From the NCBI RefSeq assembly GCF_028618695.1, contig NZ_JAQIVI010000022.1:85934-149933 (forward strand): 64,000 nucleotides of DNA. Direction: 5' to 3'. How positions within the stretch are numbered: position 1 is the stretch's first letter; every line of letters begins with the position of its first letter. A model generated the notes under the pieces. That model ran no database searches and was not told where the DNA came from. It was given only the letters and a program-made list of their open reading frames with translations. Position numbers and translations under genes: made by a program. The stretch comes from Natrinema soli (GTDB lineage Archaea; Halobacteriota; Halobacteria; Halobacteriales; Natrialbaceae). This document shows, piece after piece, positions 43,732 through 51,292 of the stretch.

Positions 43732-45498
43732 ATGCAAATCAGAATTTCAGACGACGCGACCGAAGCACAGGCGCGGGCGATCGCCGAGGCCATGGCGTCG
43801 CAGTACCGAGACGACGTGACCGTCGTCACCGACGGCGGCGACGAGCTCGGCAGCGCGTCCTACGACGGCGGGTCCGACGCGACGGCCGAGTCCGAACCGG
43901 ACGCGGACCTCGGACCGACGGCGCGCGAGGAGGCCCTGCGCGAGGAAATCGACGACATCCTCGAGGGCGGCCCGGAGAAGTACAAGGAGCAACTGCCCGA
44001 GCAAGGAAAGCTGTTCGTCCGCGACCGGGTCGATCTCTGGTTCGGCGACGACTTCCTCTTTGAGGACGGGAAGTTCGCGGCGTTCGACGACTGGCATCCC
44101 AGCGGCGCGGAAACCGATGCGGAAGACGGCGACGACACCGGTGACCGGCTGCCGGCCGACGGCCTGATCACGGGCGCCGCCGAGTTCGAGGGCCGAGACG
44201 TCCACTTCATGGCCAATGATTACACCGTCAAGCGCGGGAGCATGGCCGCGAAGGGCGTCGAGAAGTTCCTGCGGATGCAACAGCGCGCCCTCAAGACGGG
44301 AAAGCCGGTGCTGTACCTGATGGACTCCTCGGGCGGCCGGATCGACCAGCAGACCGGCTTCTTCGCGAACCGTGAGGGCATCGGGAAGTACTACTACAAC
44401 CACTCGATGCTCTCCGGCCGGGTGCCACAGATCTGCGTGCTCTACGGCCCGAGCATCGCCGGCGCGGCCTACACCCCCGTCTTCGCGGACTTCACGGTCA
44501 TGGTCCGGGACATGAGTGCGATGGCCATCGCCAGTCCGCGCATGGTCGAGATGGTCACCGGGGAGCAGATCGATCTCCAGGAACTGGGTGGTCCGGACGT
44601 GCACGCCCAGCACTCCGGAAGCGCGGACCTGATCGCCGAAGACGAGGAGCACGCCCGGGAACTGGTCGCGCAACTCATCGGCTATCTCCCGAACAACAGC
44701 GACGAGAAACCGCCTCGAACCAGCGGTCGGGAACCCGTCGACTCGCCAGCGGAAATTGACGCGATCGTTCCACAGGAACCCAACAAGAGCTACGATATGT
44801 TCGACATCATCGACCGGATCGTCGACGCTGGATCGACGCTCGAGTTGCGCTCCGAGTACGGTCCGGAGATCATCACCACCTTCGCCCGGATCGACGGCCG
44901 TCCGGTCGGCATCGTCGCCAATCAGCCCGCTCACCGCGCGGGCGCGATATTCCCTGACGCCGCCGAGAAGGCGGCCCAGTTCATCTGGACCTGTGACGCC
45001 TACGACATCCCGCTCCTGTATCTCTGTGACACGCCCGGCTTTATGGCCGGCTCACAGGTCGAGAAAGACGGGATCCTGGAGCAGGGGAAGAAGATGATCT
45101 ACGCCACCTCGTCGGCGACGGTTCCCAAACAGTCGGTCGTCGTCCGGAAGGCCTACGGCGCGGGGATCTACGCGATGTCCGGCCCCGCCTACGACCCCGA
45201 GAGCGTCATTGGCCTCCCCTCGGGCGAGATCGCGATCATGGGCCCCGAGGCGGCGATCAACGCCGTCTACGCCCGCAAACTCGCTGAGATCGACGACGAG
45301 GAGGAACGCGAGCGGATGGAGCGAGAGCTCCGCGAGGAATACCGCGAGGACATCGACGTTCACCGGATGGCCAGCGAGGTTGTCATCGACGAGATCGTCC
45401 CACCGAGCTCGCTGCGCGAGGAGCTCACCAATCGCTTCGCCTTCTACGAGACCGTCGAGAAGGACCTTCCCGACAAGAAACACGGAACCATCCTCTGA
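43732..45498 (+). CDS. Acyl-CoA carboxylase beta subunit (carboxyltransferase)
   Basis: 588 aa from ATG 43732; an in-frame GTG at 43723 overlaps the previous stop. The crotonase-like carboxyltransferase halves are clear: FMANDYTVKRGSMAAKGVEK, YLMDSSGGRIDQQTGFFANR and CVLYGPSIAGAAYTPVFADF in the first, and EIITTFARIDGRPVGIVANQ, YDIPLLYLCDTPGFMAGSQV and KAYGAGIYAMSGPAYDPESV in the second. The first about 60 residues (ISDDATEAQARAIAEAMASQ, then an acidic linker) form an added small domain not needed for catalysis. It completes the carboxylase with the gene at 41954. Confidence 0.92.
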   Translation: MQIRISDDATEAQARAIAEAMASQYRDDVTVVTDGGDELGSASYDGGSDATAESEPDADLGPTAREEALREEIDDILEGGPEKYKEQLPEQGKLFVRDRVDLWFGDDFLFEDGKFAAFDDWHPSGAETDAEDGDDTGDRLPADGLITGAAEFEGRDVHFMANDYTVKRGSMAAKGVEKFLRMQQRALKTGKPVLYLMDSSGGRIDQQTGFFANREGIGKYYYNHSMLSGRVPQICVLYGPSIAGAAYTPVFADFTVMVRDMSAMAIASPRMVEMVTGEQIDLQELGGPDVHAQHSGSADLIAEDEEHARELVAQLIGYLPNNSDEKPPRTSGREPVDSPAEIDAIVPQEPNKSYDMFDIIDRIVDAGSTLELRSEYGPEIITTFARIDGRPVGIVANQPAHRAGAIFPDAAEKAAQFIWTCDAYDIPLLYLCDTPGFMAGSQVEKDGILEQGKKMIYATSSATVPKQSVVVRKAYGAGIYAMSGPAYDPESVIGLPSGEIAIMGPEAAINAVYARKLAEIDDEEERERMERELREEYREDIDVHRMASEVVIDEIVPPSSLREELTNRFAFYETVEKDLPDKKHGTIL

Positions 45499-45507
45499 CT
45501 CCCAGCT

Positions 45508-45699
45508 ATGACAGGACGCTACGATGCGGTGTTCGAGGTCGGCGAGGCGATCAAACACGAAAAGCGACGGACGATCAGCGAGCGCGACAACCAGCAGTTC
45601 TGCGACATGACGATGAACCAGCAGCCGCTCCACCTTGAGGCCGAATTCGCGTCGGGGACGCGGTTCAGTGAGCGACTGGTCAACGGACTCTACAGATAA
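45508..45699 (+). pseudogene. 3'-truncated MaoC-like hydratase
   Basis: From ATG 45508, ten bases after the carboxyltransferase stop, 63 codons encode the start of a MaoC/hot-dog hydratase: VFEVGEAIKHEKRRTISERD, NQQFCDMTMNQQPLHLEAEF and ASGTRFSERLVNGLY. This is the conserved N-terminal part (start of the hydratase motif and the (D/E)N-Q-P-L-H motif). After RLVNGLYR the frame stops and the rest of the fold is absent. It was probably the last gene of the acyl-CoA operon, now broken. Confidence 0.65.
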
Positions 45700-45751
45700 G
45701 CCGGGCGAGTACCTCGGGGTCGTCCGAGAATCGGAGATTTTCGGGATCAAG

Positions 45752-45794
45752 CGAATCCGAAGGATTCGGGGACAGGACGATTCCGAAGGAATCG
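45752..45794. repeat. Two tandem near-identical hairpins
   Basis: CGAATCCGAAGGATTCG at 45752-45768 and CGATTCCGAAGGAATCG at 45778-45794 are both stem-loops with a GAA loop region, ten bases apart. They follow the truncated hydratase and precede the convergent hydrolase gene, so they may end both transcripts, or represent a repeated protein-binding site. Confidence 0.5.
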
Positions 45795-45836
45795 CTTGCA
45801 GTCTCAGTACCTCACAAAGCTGACCACCGTCTGCCC

Positions 45837-46709
45837 CTAGCATTGCACGTCGTCGAGGAACGCGCGGATGGATGATGTGACCGCCTCCCGAGCCGACGGC
45901 GAGAGGATGTGCCGTTCTCCAGGCAGCGTCTCGACGTTTGACAGCGACGGCAGCCGCTCCCGGGCCCGAGGAACGATCACCTCCGGGGGGAAGAACGGAT
46001 CTGCTTCGCTCAGGTGCAGCGCTACCGGGGCGGTAAAGTCCGCGAGTTCCGCTGCCGTACTGTCGGGCATCTCGCGTTCGAGTTCGACGTATCGGAGAGA
46101 CGCACCGATGGTGGACCGGGCCAGTCGGTCCGATTCGGCCTCTGTGACGAGCGCCGACGTCACATAGTCGAGTATTCGGTCTCGAGGAACGAAGCGGTAG
46201 AGTACACTCTGCAAGCCGACTTTCAGCAACGGACGGATCGGTCCGGTCCCGAACCCGGCCGGGACTACCAGTGCTGCGCATTCGATTCGATCCGGTGCGT
46301 ACGCGCCAGTTCGAACGATGATCCCGGCACCGTAGGACGTCCCGATCATCGGCGCGGCGTCCACGTCGAAGGCGTCCAGAACGTCGACGACCCACTTCCC
46401 GTACTCGTCACCCTCCGGATCGAGTCGCGTCTCCGCGCTCTTTCCTGGGTGGCCGACGGTGTCCGGAGCGATCAGGCGGTATTCGTCGGCGAGGTCGATA
46501 TACCAGGCGAGCGTCATCGGGTTCGTGGCGTTGCCGCCGTGGAAGACGAAAATCGGCGGTCCGTCCGCGGGTCCGGCGAGGAGAACGTGCGTGGATCCGT
46601 ACCGCGTCTCGATGTGTGTCTCGTCGACACTGATCTCCAGGTGGTCGACGGCGATGTCGTACCAGTGTTCGAGTTCACGCTTTCCTTCTTCCGATCGATA
46701 GATGGTCAT
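45837..46709 (-). CDS. Alpha/beta hydrolase
   Basis: 290 aa from ATG 46709. The fold's landmarks are in order: strand 3/oxyanion GPPIFVFHGGNATNPMTLAW, LIAPDTVGHPGKSAETR, nucleophile elbow APMIGTSYGAGIIVRTGAYA (Ser in GTSYG), an acidic strand VALHLSEADPFFPPE and the catalytic His in LPGERHILS. Length fits esterases, C-C hydrolases and haloperoxidase relatives. The gene is convergent with the acyl-CoA operon. The substrate is unknown. Confidence 0.88.
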   Translation of the reverse strand: MTIYRSEEGKRELEHWYDIAVDHLEISVDETHIETRYGSTHVLLAGPADGPPIFVFHGGNATNPMTLAWYIDLADEYRLIAPDTVGHPGKSAETRLDPEGDEYGKWVVDVLDAFDVDAAPMIGTSYGAGIIVRTGAYAPDRIECAALVVPAGFGTGPIRPLLKVGLQSVLYRFVPRDRILDYVTSALVTEAESDRLARSTIGASLRYVELEREMPDSTAAELADFTAPVALHLSEADPFFPPEVIVPRARERLPSLSNVETLPGERHILSPSAREAVTSSIRAFLDDVQC

Positions 46710-46742
46710 ATTTGAGGGATACTGTTTCTCCGAATGAAGCAC

Positions 46743-47140
46743 AGACGTGTCCGATCTGTGGTTCTATTTCCCTCTGACGGGTGTCGACAGTATCGTTCCG
46801 TCGACCGCGACCGCCAGTTGCGATGACCTGGGGTCGTCACGGGTACCGTCCAGAGCCACGAACGGAAGTGGCCCAAGTATCACTTGGGGCTGGTGCCGGG
46901 TATGAACGGCCGGATCCCGGGACGGTCCGAATATCTCCGAAGATGGGTTGAGTGGACCGGCCCGAGGATTCGGGCGCGATTGTCCTCGTTGAGCACAACC
47001 GAACTGCCGAACAGGGGGTGACCGATTCACGTGAGTTCACGATCGTCTCGGTGAGGCCACGATCAATTCAGTCGAACGACCGTCTCTCATGAACCTCGAG
47101 TAGACGGTGCACTGGCGCGTGGAGCCAGCCCGGCGTCGTC
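46743..47140. other. Gene-free spacer
   Basis: About 400 bases between two minus-strand genes. The open frames present here are Arg/Pro-rich and look like non-coding GC-rich sequence. I find no promoter-like box or repeat of note. Confidence 0.3.
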
Positions 47141-47635
47141 CTACTCGACGAGGTAGGCGATTTCGGTGGACCACTCGGATGGGTCCGGCTCTTCGTCGGG
47201 ATCGGTCAGGTAGAACTCGTAGCGACCCTCCCAGACCTCGGTGTCGCCGTCCACGCTGCGGGCCAGTTCGTGTCCTTGCTCCGCGGCCCACTCTTGGAGC
47301 CGCGCGTGTGATTCACCCAGATCGTCCGGATGCCCCTCGTGGATCGCCACGGTGTACGTCCCCTCGGGGACGGTCCCGGTGTGGATTCGTTCGTCGCCGT
47401 CGAGAGAGCTATCGGTCGGAATCCCGACCATCACGGAGAACGGGGCAGTTTCGTCGCCGATCACGTCGTACCGGTAGAACGGCGCCCCGGCGAGCGTCTC
47501 GCCGCGTTGCTCTAGCCATCCCATGAGTTCGCCAACGAGAGCGTTGACCTGCTCCCACTCCGAGAGCGACGCCTCGATGAGTATCCCGACGTGGGGTTGC
47601 TCGTCACGGTGTTCGAGATGTGGTTCAATCGTCAC
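47141..47635 (-). CDS. GyrI-like (SOUL/AraC-effector-binding fold) protein
   Basis: 164 aa, a single GyrI-like domain. The pattern is PHVGILIEASLSEWEQVNAL, GAPFYRYDVIGDETAPFSVM (the G-P-x-Y strand), VGIPTDSSLDGDERIHTGTV with PEGTYTVAIHEGHPDDLG (the ExPxGxYxxxxHxG motif), and the last strand EGRYEFYLTDPDEEPDPSEW. Such domains bind small hydrophobic ligands and often hydrolyse or sequester them; in bacteria some inhibit gyrase. It is a single-gene transcript, with no attached HTH domain. Confidence 0.85.
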   Translation of the reverse strand: MTIEPHLEHRDEQPHVGILIEASLSEWEQVNALVGELMGWLEQRGETLAGAPFYRYDVIGDETAPFSVMVGIPTDSSLDGDERIHTGTVPEGTYTVAIHEGHPDDLGESHARLQEWAAEQGHELARSVDGDTEVWEGRYEFYLTDPDEEPDPSEWSTEIAYLVE

Positions 47636-47986
47636 TGTCCCCCCTCCGTGTCGTGGATCGAGCCCTGATTCGCCTCGTTCCTCTGGCGGTCGATTCTGTT
47701 GACGGTGATCGGTTCGGTCGTATTCGTCCTTGAATATGTCATGGCTTCGGGTCTGGAGCGGCGATCGTTCCGTCTTCGGTCAATCGAGCCGGAACTCGCG
47801 AAGAGTTCTCAGTGCCCACAGAGTTTGGCGTTTCTGCCGGTTATAATCGGTTGGTTGAAGTACGATCCCGTCCCTTACTAGTCCGACTCGAGATGCCCAA
47901 GGGTGTCCACTTCGACGTATCCAGCGACCGAGTCGTCCTCCGAGAATCGAACGACGTGAATCCACCAGAGCACCCGAGTACGCACA
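47636..47986. other. Divergent spacer
   Basis: These 351 bases separate the GyrI-like gene from the HTH-10 gene. No gene is visible. Promoters for both would lie here but no clear TATA box stands out. Confidence 0.3.
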
Positions 47987-48685
47987 ATGGAATCCTCGCA
48001 GACCACTCGCGCTAACTGTTACAGCCGGGAGACGACCACGCGGTACGCGACGATTGTCGTCGATCCGGAGACGGACGGATTCAACCCGGAATCCAGGATC
48101 TTTCTCGAACGAGCGAACGTCACCCGCGAGCGCGTCCACCATGTCGACGTACTGGACGACGGGACGTTCGTCGGTCTCTACGAACTACACGGCGACGCCG
48201 ACCGGATCCGATCCGGAGTCAGGTATCTCCCGCGCGTCCTAAGCTACGACGTCACGGGGACCGACCCGGTTTTTATCTACCTCCACGAGGAGGCGACGGA
48301 GCCAGCCAGGACACTCTTCGAAGAACTTCGATCGACAAAGATCGTGCTCGACAGGCCGTTCGAGCACCGGACGGACGGCACCCTTCAGTTAACCATCATC
48401 GGGGAAGACGATGCGCTCCGTCGGACGTTCGATTCTCTCGCCGACATCGTCGACGTGGACCTGGTGGAGATCGGTGACTACTACCCGGAACTGGGCAACC
48501 TTGACGCGCTACTCACTGACCGCCAGCGCCAGATCCTGCGTCTCGCCGTTGAGCGTGGCTACTACGAGGTCCCGCGCCAGGTCACTCACCAAGAACTCGC
48601 TGAGGAGAGTAATCTCTGCCAGTCGACAGTCGCCGAGCACCTCCAGAAGATCGAAGCGAACGTTCTTCCCCACGTGATTCAGTGA
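47987..48685 (+). CDS. HTH-10 family regulator (bacterio-opsin activator-like)
   Basis: 232 aa. The sensory module includes VHHVDVLDDGTFVGLYELHG and TDGTLQLTIIGEDDALRRTF. The HTH_10 domain is LTDRQRQILRLAVERGYYEV with PRQVTHQELAEESNLCQSTV and AEHLQKIEANVLPHV. The third intact family member in the window, on the opposite strand to the other two; sequence outside the HTH has diverged, so each probably senses a different signal. Divergent from the GyrI-like gene. Confidence 0.9.
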   Translation: MESSQTTRANCYSRETTTRYATIVVDPETDGFNPESRIFLERANVTRERVHHVDVLDDGTFVGLYELHGDADRIRSGVRYLPRVLSYDVTGTDPVFIYLHEEATEPARTLFEELRSTKIVLDRPFEHRTDGTLQLTIIGEDDALRRTFDSLADIVDVDLVEIGDYYPELGNLDALLTDRQRQILRLAVERGYYEVPRQVTHQELAEESNLCQSTVAEHLQKIEANVLPHVIQ

Positions 48686-48879
48686 TAATCGGTTGCCCCG
48701 TCTCCTGCCCGATGAATGGCATGGACTGAACTCTCCAAACGGGTGCTAATGGGGTGAACAACGGGTGATGCCCGCGGCGCCATTAAAATACCATTTGTCA
48801 CTGATCCGTCTCGACACGAACAGGATATCTGATTGACGGGAATTTCCCGTCATCTCTCGGCTTTGCACCAGCTCCAGCG

Positions 48880-49341
48880 TTAACCGCTACTCGGCTGGAG
48901 CGGGACGAGAGCGCGGACACGTTCGTTCCGCAGGTAGAGTCCGCCCCAGATCAGCACCCCAATGAACACCGGCAGCAGAAACCACGGATCCTCCACCCGG
49001 ACGTTCGTGGCGGCCGCGCCGCCCAGGTATCCCGTGAGGAGAATCGCGCCGAGGACGGCCGTCCTCGGGATCACGTAGAGAATCGTACACGCGAGCAGGG
49101 CGATCCCGAGCCAGCTGACGAGGTACTCCGGATACCCGAGATCAGCGATCACCGCCACGGCCCAGGACAGGCCCAGTGCGCGCGGAATGGCATTGAAGAG
49201 GAGGAACAGCACGGCCGACCCGCTCAGGATCCGTCCCGCCCAGCGCGTTCGCTTCGACTCCGATGCGTTCGGTTCCCGAACTTCGCTGGTCATACTTGCT
49301 CCAGTCGAGCGTCGTTCTTCGTTCGATGTTGTGTCGTTCAT
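48880..49341 (-). CDS. DoxX-like membrane protein
   Basis: 153 aa from ATG 49341. A Ser/Glu-rich tail of about 45 residues precedes four helices typical of DoxX/DoxX_2: GRILSGSAVLFLLFNAIPRA, YLVSWLGIALLACTILYVIP, TAVLGAILLTGYLGGAAATN (the conserved TGYLGGA loop) and WFLLPVFIGVLIWGGLYLRN. It lies directly after the SRPBCC operon on the same strand, with about 60 bases between the stop at 49400 and this start, so it may be read from the same promoter. DoxX_2 proteins are electron-transfer or stress-linked, but mostly uncharacterised. Confidence 0.8.
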   Translation of the reverse strand: MNDTTSNEERRSTGASMTSEVREPNASESKRTRWAGRILSGSAVLFLLFNAIPRALGLSWAVAVIADLGYPEYLVSWLGIALLACTILYVIPRTAVLGAILLTGYLGGAAATNVRVEDPWFLLPVFIGVLIWGGLYLRNERVRALVPLQPSSG

Positions 49342-49399
49342 GGATGAATTACGATCGTTTGAAGGGTCTGCCACTATTCATATTTCTGACACCGAACCG

Positions 49400-50044
49400 T
49401 CACGCACGGACGCGGAATCTAACGTGCGTCACGTCCGGGGATTCGACCATTCGCGTTCGTTCGAGATCGATCCCGCCGACGTCCGACCGCCCGAACAGAC
49501 GAACGCCGTCGCCGAGCAGCACCGGAACGAGGTGAATCTCGAGCTCGTCGAGCAGCCCGGCCTCGACGGTCTGCTGGATCGTGCTTCCGCCGCCGGCGAC
49601 CGAGACGTCCGCGTCACCTGCGGCCTCCTTCGCGCTTTCGACGGCGCTCTCGATACCGTCGGTGACGAAGGTGAACGTCGTGCCGCCCTCCAACTCGAGG
49701 GGCTCCCTGGCGTGGTGGGTGAGGACGAACACCGGAACGCCGAACGGCGGGTTCTCTCCCCAGTGGCCATCGTAAGGATCCTCTCCCCACGGACCCGAGT
49801 CGTTGTCGAACATGCGACGCCCCATCACGACCGCGCCGACGTTCTCGATCGACGCCGCGAAGATCTCGTCATCGCGGCTCGTCTCGCCGCCGTCGATTCC
49901 GTGGATCCCGCGCCAACTCGCCAGGTCGTAGACCCACTCGTGGAGACGCTCCCCACCGTCGCCAAGTGGATTCTCGCGGCTGTCGTTCGGGCCGCAGACG
50001 AACCCGTCGAGCGACGTGGAGATGTTCGCAGTGACTCGTGACAC
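49400..50044 (-). CDS. DHFR/RibD C-terminal domain reductase
   Basis: 214 aa from GTG 50044, one base after the stop of the SRPBCC gene at 50046. Complete fold: VTANISTSLDGFVCGPNDSR (SLDG signature), GAVVMGRRMFDNDSGPWGED, PVFVLTHHAREPLELEGGTT, the nucleotide-binding glycine turn DVSVAGGGSTIQQTVEAG and LLDELEIHLVPVLLGDGVRL. It is the last gene of the ArsR-headed operon that starts at 53604. Substrates of this NAD(P)H-dependent family are generally unknown. Confidence 0.9.
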   Translation of the reverse strand: MSRVTANISTSLDGFVCGPNDSRENPLGDGGERLHEWVYDLASWRGIHGIDGGETSRDDEIFAASIENVGAVVMGRRMFDNDSGPWGEDPYDGHWGENPPFGVPVFVLTHHAREPLELEGGTTFTFVTDGIESAVESAKEAAGDADVSVAGGGSTIQQTVEAGLLDELEIHLVPVLLGDGVRLFGRSDVGGIDLERTRMVESPDVTHVRFRVRA

Positions 50045-50045
50045 G

Positions 50046-51032
50046 TCAGCGCTCACCCCCGCCAGCAGCGTCGAGACGCGACAGGTGCTCGGCGAGTCGT
50101 CCGAGCGTCTGCTCCGCGCCGTCGTCCGCACCGAACTCCAGTGCGTCGTCGAGGTCCGCCGCCGACGGGAAGCGCATTTTCATGGCGAGTTCCGTCTCGT
50201 CCTCGGCTTCCTCCTCGAAGGTCACCGTCACCTCGAACTGTTCGGGATCGTCGGGCGAGCCCTGAGTGTACGCCAGGCTCTCGGGCCGCTCGACTTCGTC
50301 ATAGGCGATCCGGTTCGGGAACGTCTCGCCCTCGGGACCGACCATCTCGAACACCCAGACGCCGCCCGGCGTGACGTCCATCTCGTCGGTCGTGGTCGAG
50401 AAGCCGTCCGGCCCCCACCACCGGTCCACCTGGTCGGGATCCGTCCAGGCGTCGAACACCCGCTCGCGCGGCGCGTCGAACTGGCGGCTGACGATCATGG
50501 TTCGTTCGCTCGTTTCGATCGCTGCTTCGTCCGTCGTGTTTTCAGTCATCGTTCGTCCTCGTCCTCGGAGTACTGCCTCCAGTTTCACGAGCGCGCTCGA
50601 CCATCCCTCCTCGTACAGGTAGGCGTTCTCCTCGGCGGAATACTCCCGAGATGGGCCGATGCGCTCGTGGGTCAGGACGAGTTCGCAGCCACCGTCGTCG
50701 TCCCGAAACTCGACGGTGAGACGGCTTTCGGACTCGCCGGGGTAGTTCCAGGTGTGGACGATTCGCTCGTGCTCGACTACGTCCTCGTACGTTCCCTCGA
50801 TCTCGGTTCGGTCCCCGCCGTCAAGGAAGCTCACGGAGAGTTCGCCGTCGGGCTCGGGTTCGAGGGTGTGTACCGCCGGCTGCAGGTCCCCCGGGGCGAA
50901 CCACTGTTCCAGTTCGTCCGAGTCAGTGAACGCACGGAACACTCGCTCGCGCGGGGCGTCGAACGTTCTCTGAATGGTCAGGCTCGTTTCTATAGTCTCG
51001 CCGTCAGATTCGCTGGTCGCGTCGTTCGTCAT
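50046..51032 (-). CDS. Tandem SRPBCC (AHSA1-like) fusion protein
   Basis: 328 aa containing two complete SRPBCC domains. Domain 1 (residues about 15-155): LTIQRTFDAPRERVFRAFTD, ELEQWFAPGDL and VVEHERIVHTWNYPGESESR. Domain 2 (about 175-320): MIVSRQFDAPRERVFDAWTD, QVDRWWGPDGFSTTTDEMDV and YDEVERPESLAYTQGS. The two are joined by RGRGRTMTENTTDE, where an internal ATG at 50549 sits in an ATGA context, so this probably arose by fusion of two overlapping genes. SRPBCC domains form a hydrophobic ligand-binding cavity (Aha1 C-terminal, START relatives). Confidence 0.88.
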   Translation of the reverse strand: MTNDATSESDGETIETSLTIQRTFDAPRERVFRAFTDSDELEQWFAPGDLQPAVHTLEPEPDGELSVSFLDGGDRTEIEGTYEDVVEHERIVHTWNYPGESESRLTVEFRDDDGGCELVLTHERIGPSREYSAEENAYLYEEGWSSALVKLEAVLRGRGRTMTENTTDEAAIETSERTMIVSRQFDAPRERVFDAWTDPDQVDRWWGPDGFSTTTDEMDVTPGGVWVFEMVGPEGETFPNRIAYDEVERPESLAYTQGSPDDPEQFEVTVTFEEEAEDETELAMKMRFPSAADLDDALEFGADDGAEQTLGRLAEHLSRLDAAGGGER

Positions 51033-51292
51033 GACTCGCCGCCCTCCGTTTCTTCCTGCCCGCCGTCGACGCGATAGTGGAGGTGCGTGACGCCGGGACC
51101 CTCGACGACCCTCGTTTGCACCAGGCCCATTCGCCGAACGCTCGACCGATCGAACGTGTCGACCGAATGCAGGAACTCCCGTTGGTCGGGAAGCGGTTCG
51201 ACGGCGTACTCGTCCAGCCAGTCCGCCACCCGGTTCGGTCCCTCGATCCGCCCGTTAGCCGTCGTGTGCACCGAGACGACAATGGATCTCAC
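51029..51292 (-). CDS. Internally deleted DHFR/RibD-like protein
   Basis: 87 aa. It starts like the family (RSIVVSVHTTANGRIEGPNR with VADWLDEYAVEPLPDQREFL) and ends like it (RRMGLVQTRVVEGPGVTHLH with YRVDG), but the middle hundred residues with the nucleotide-binding glycine turn are gone without breaking the frame. It overlaps both neighbours by four bases (ATGA). It is either a decayed gene kept for coupling or a minimal binding protein; catalysis is improbable. Confidence 0.65.
   Translation of the reverse strand: MRSIVVSVHTTANGRIEGPNRVADWLDEYAVEPLPDQREFLHSVDTFDRSSVRRMGLVQTRVVEGPGVTHLHYRVDGGQEETEGGES

Noticed and set aside
43747..44934. Minus-strand open frame of about 395 codons opposite the carboxyltransferase
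   Set aside because: Antisense to an unambiguous carboxyltransferase; no motif.
45052..46395. Minus-strand open frame of 447 codons spanning the carboxyltransferase and hydrolase ends
   Set aside because: Crosses two genes on opposite strands and consists of Arg-rich, motif-free sequence.
46764..47040. Minus-strand open frames between the hydrolase and GyrI-like genes
   Set aside because: Arg/Pro-rich, no motif and no promoter-like box.
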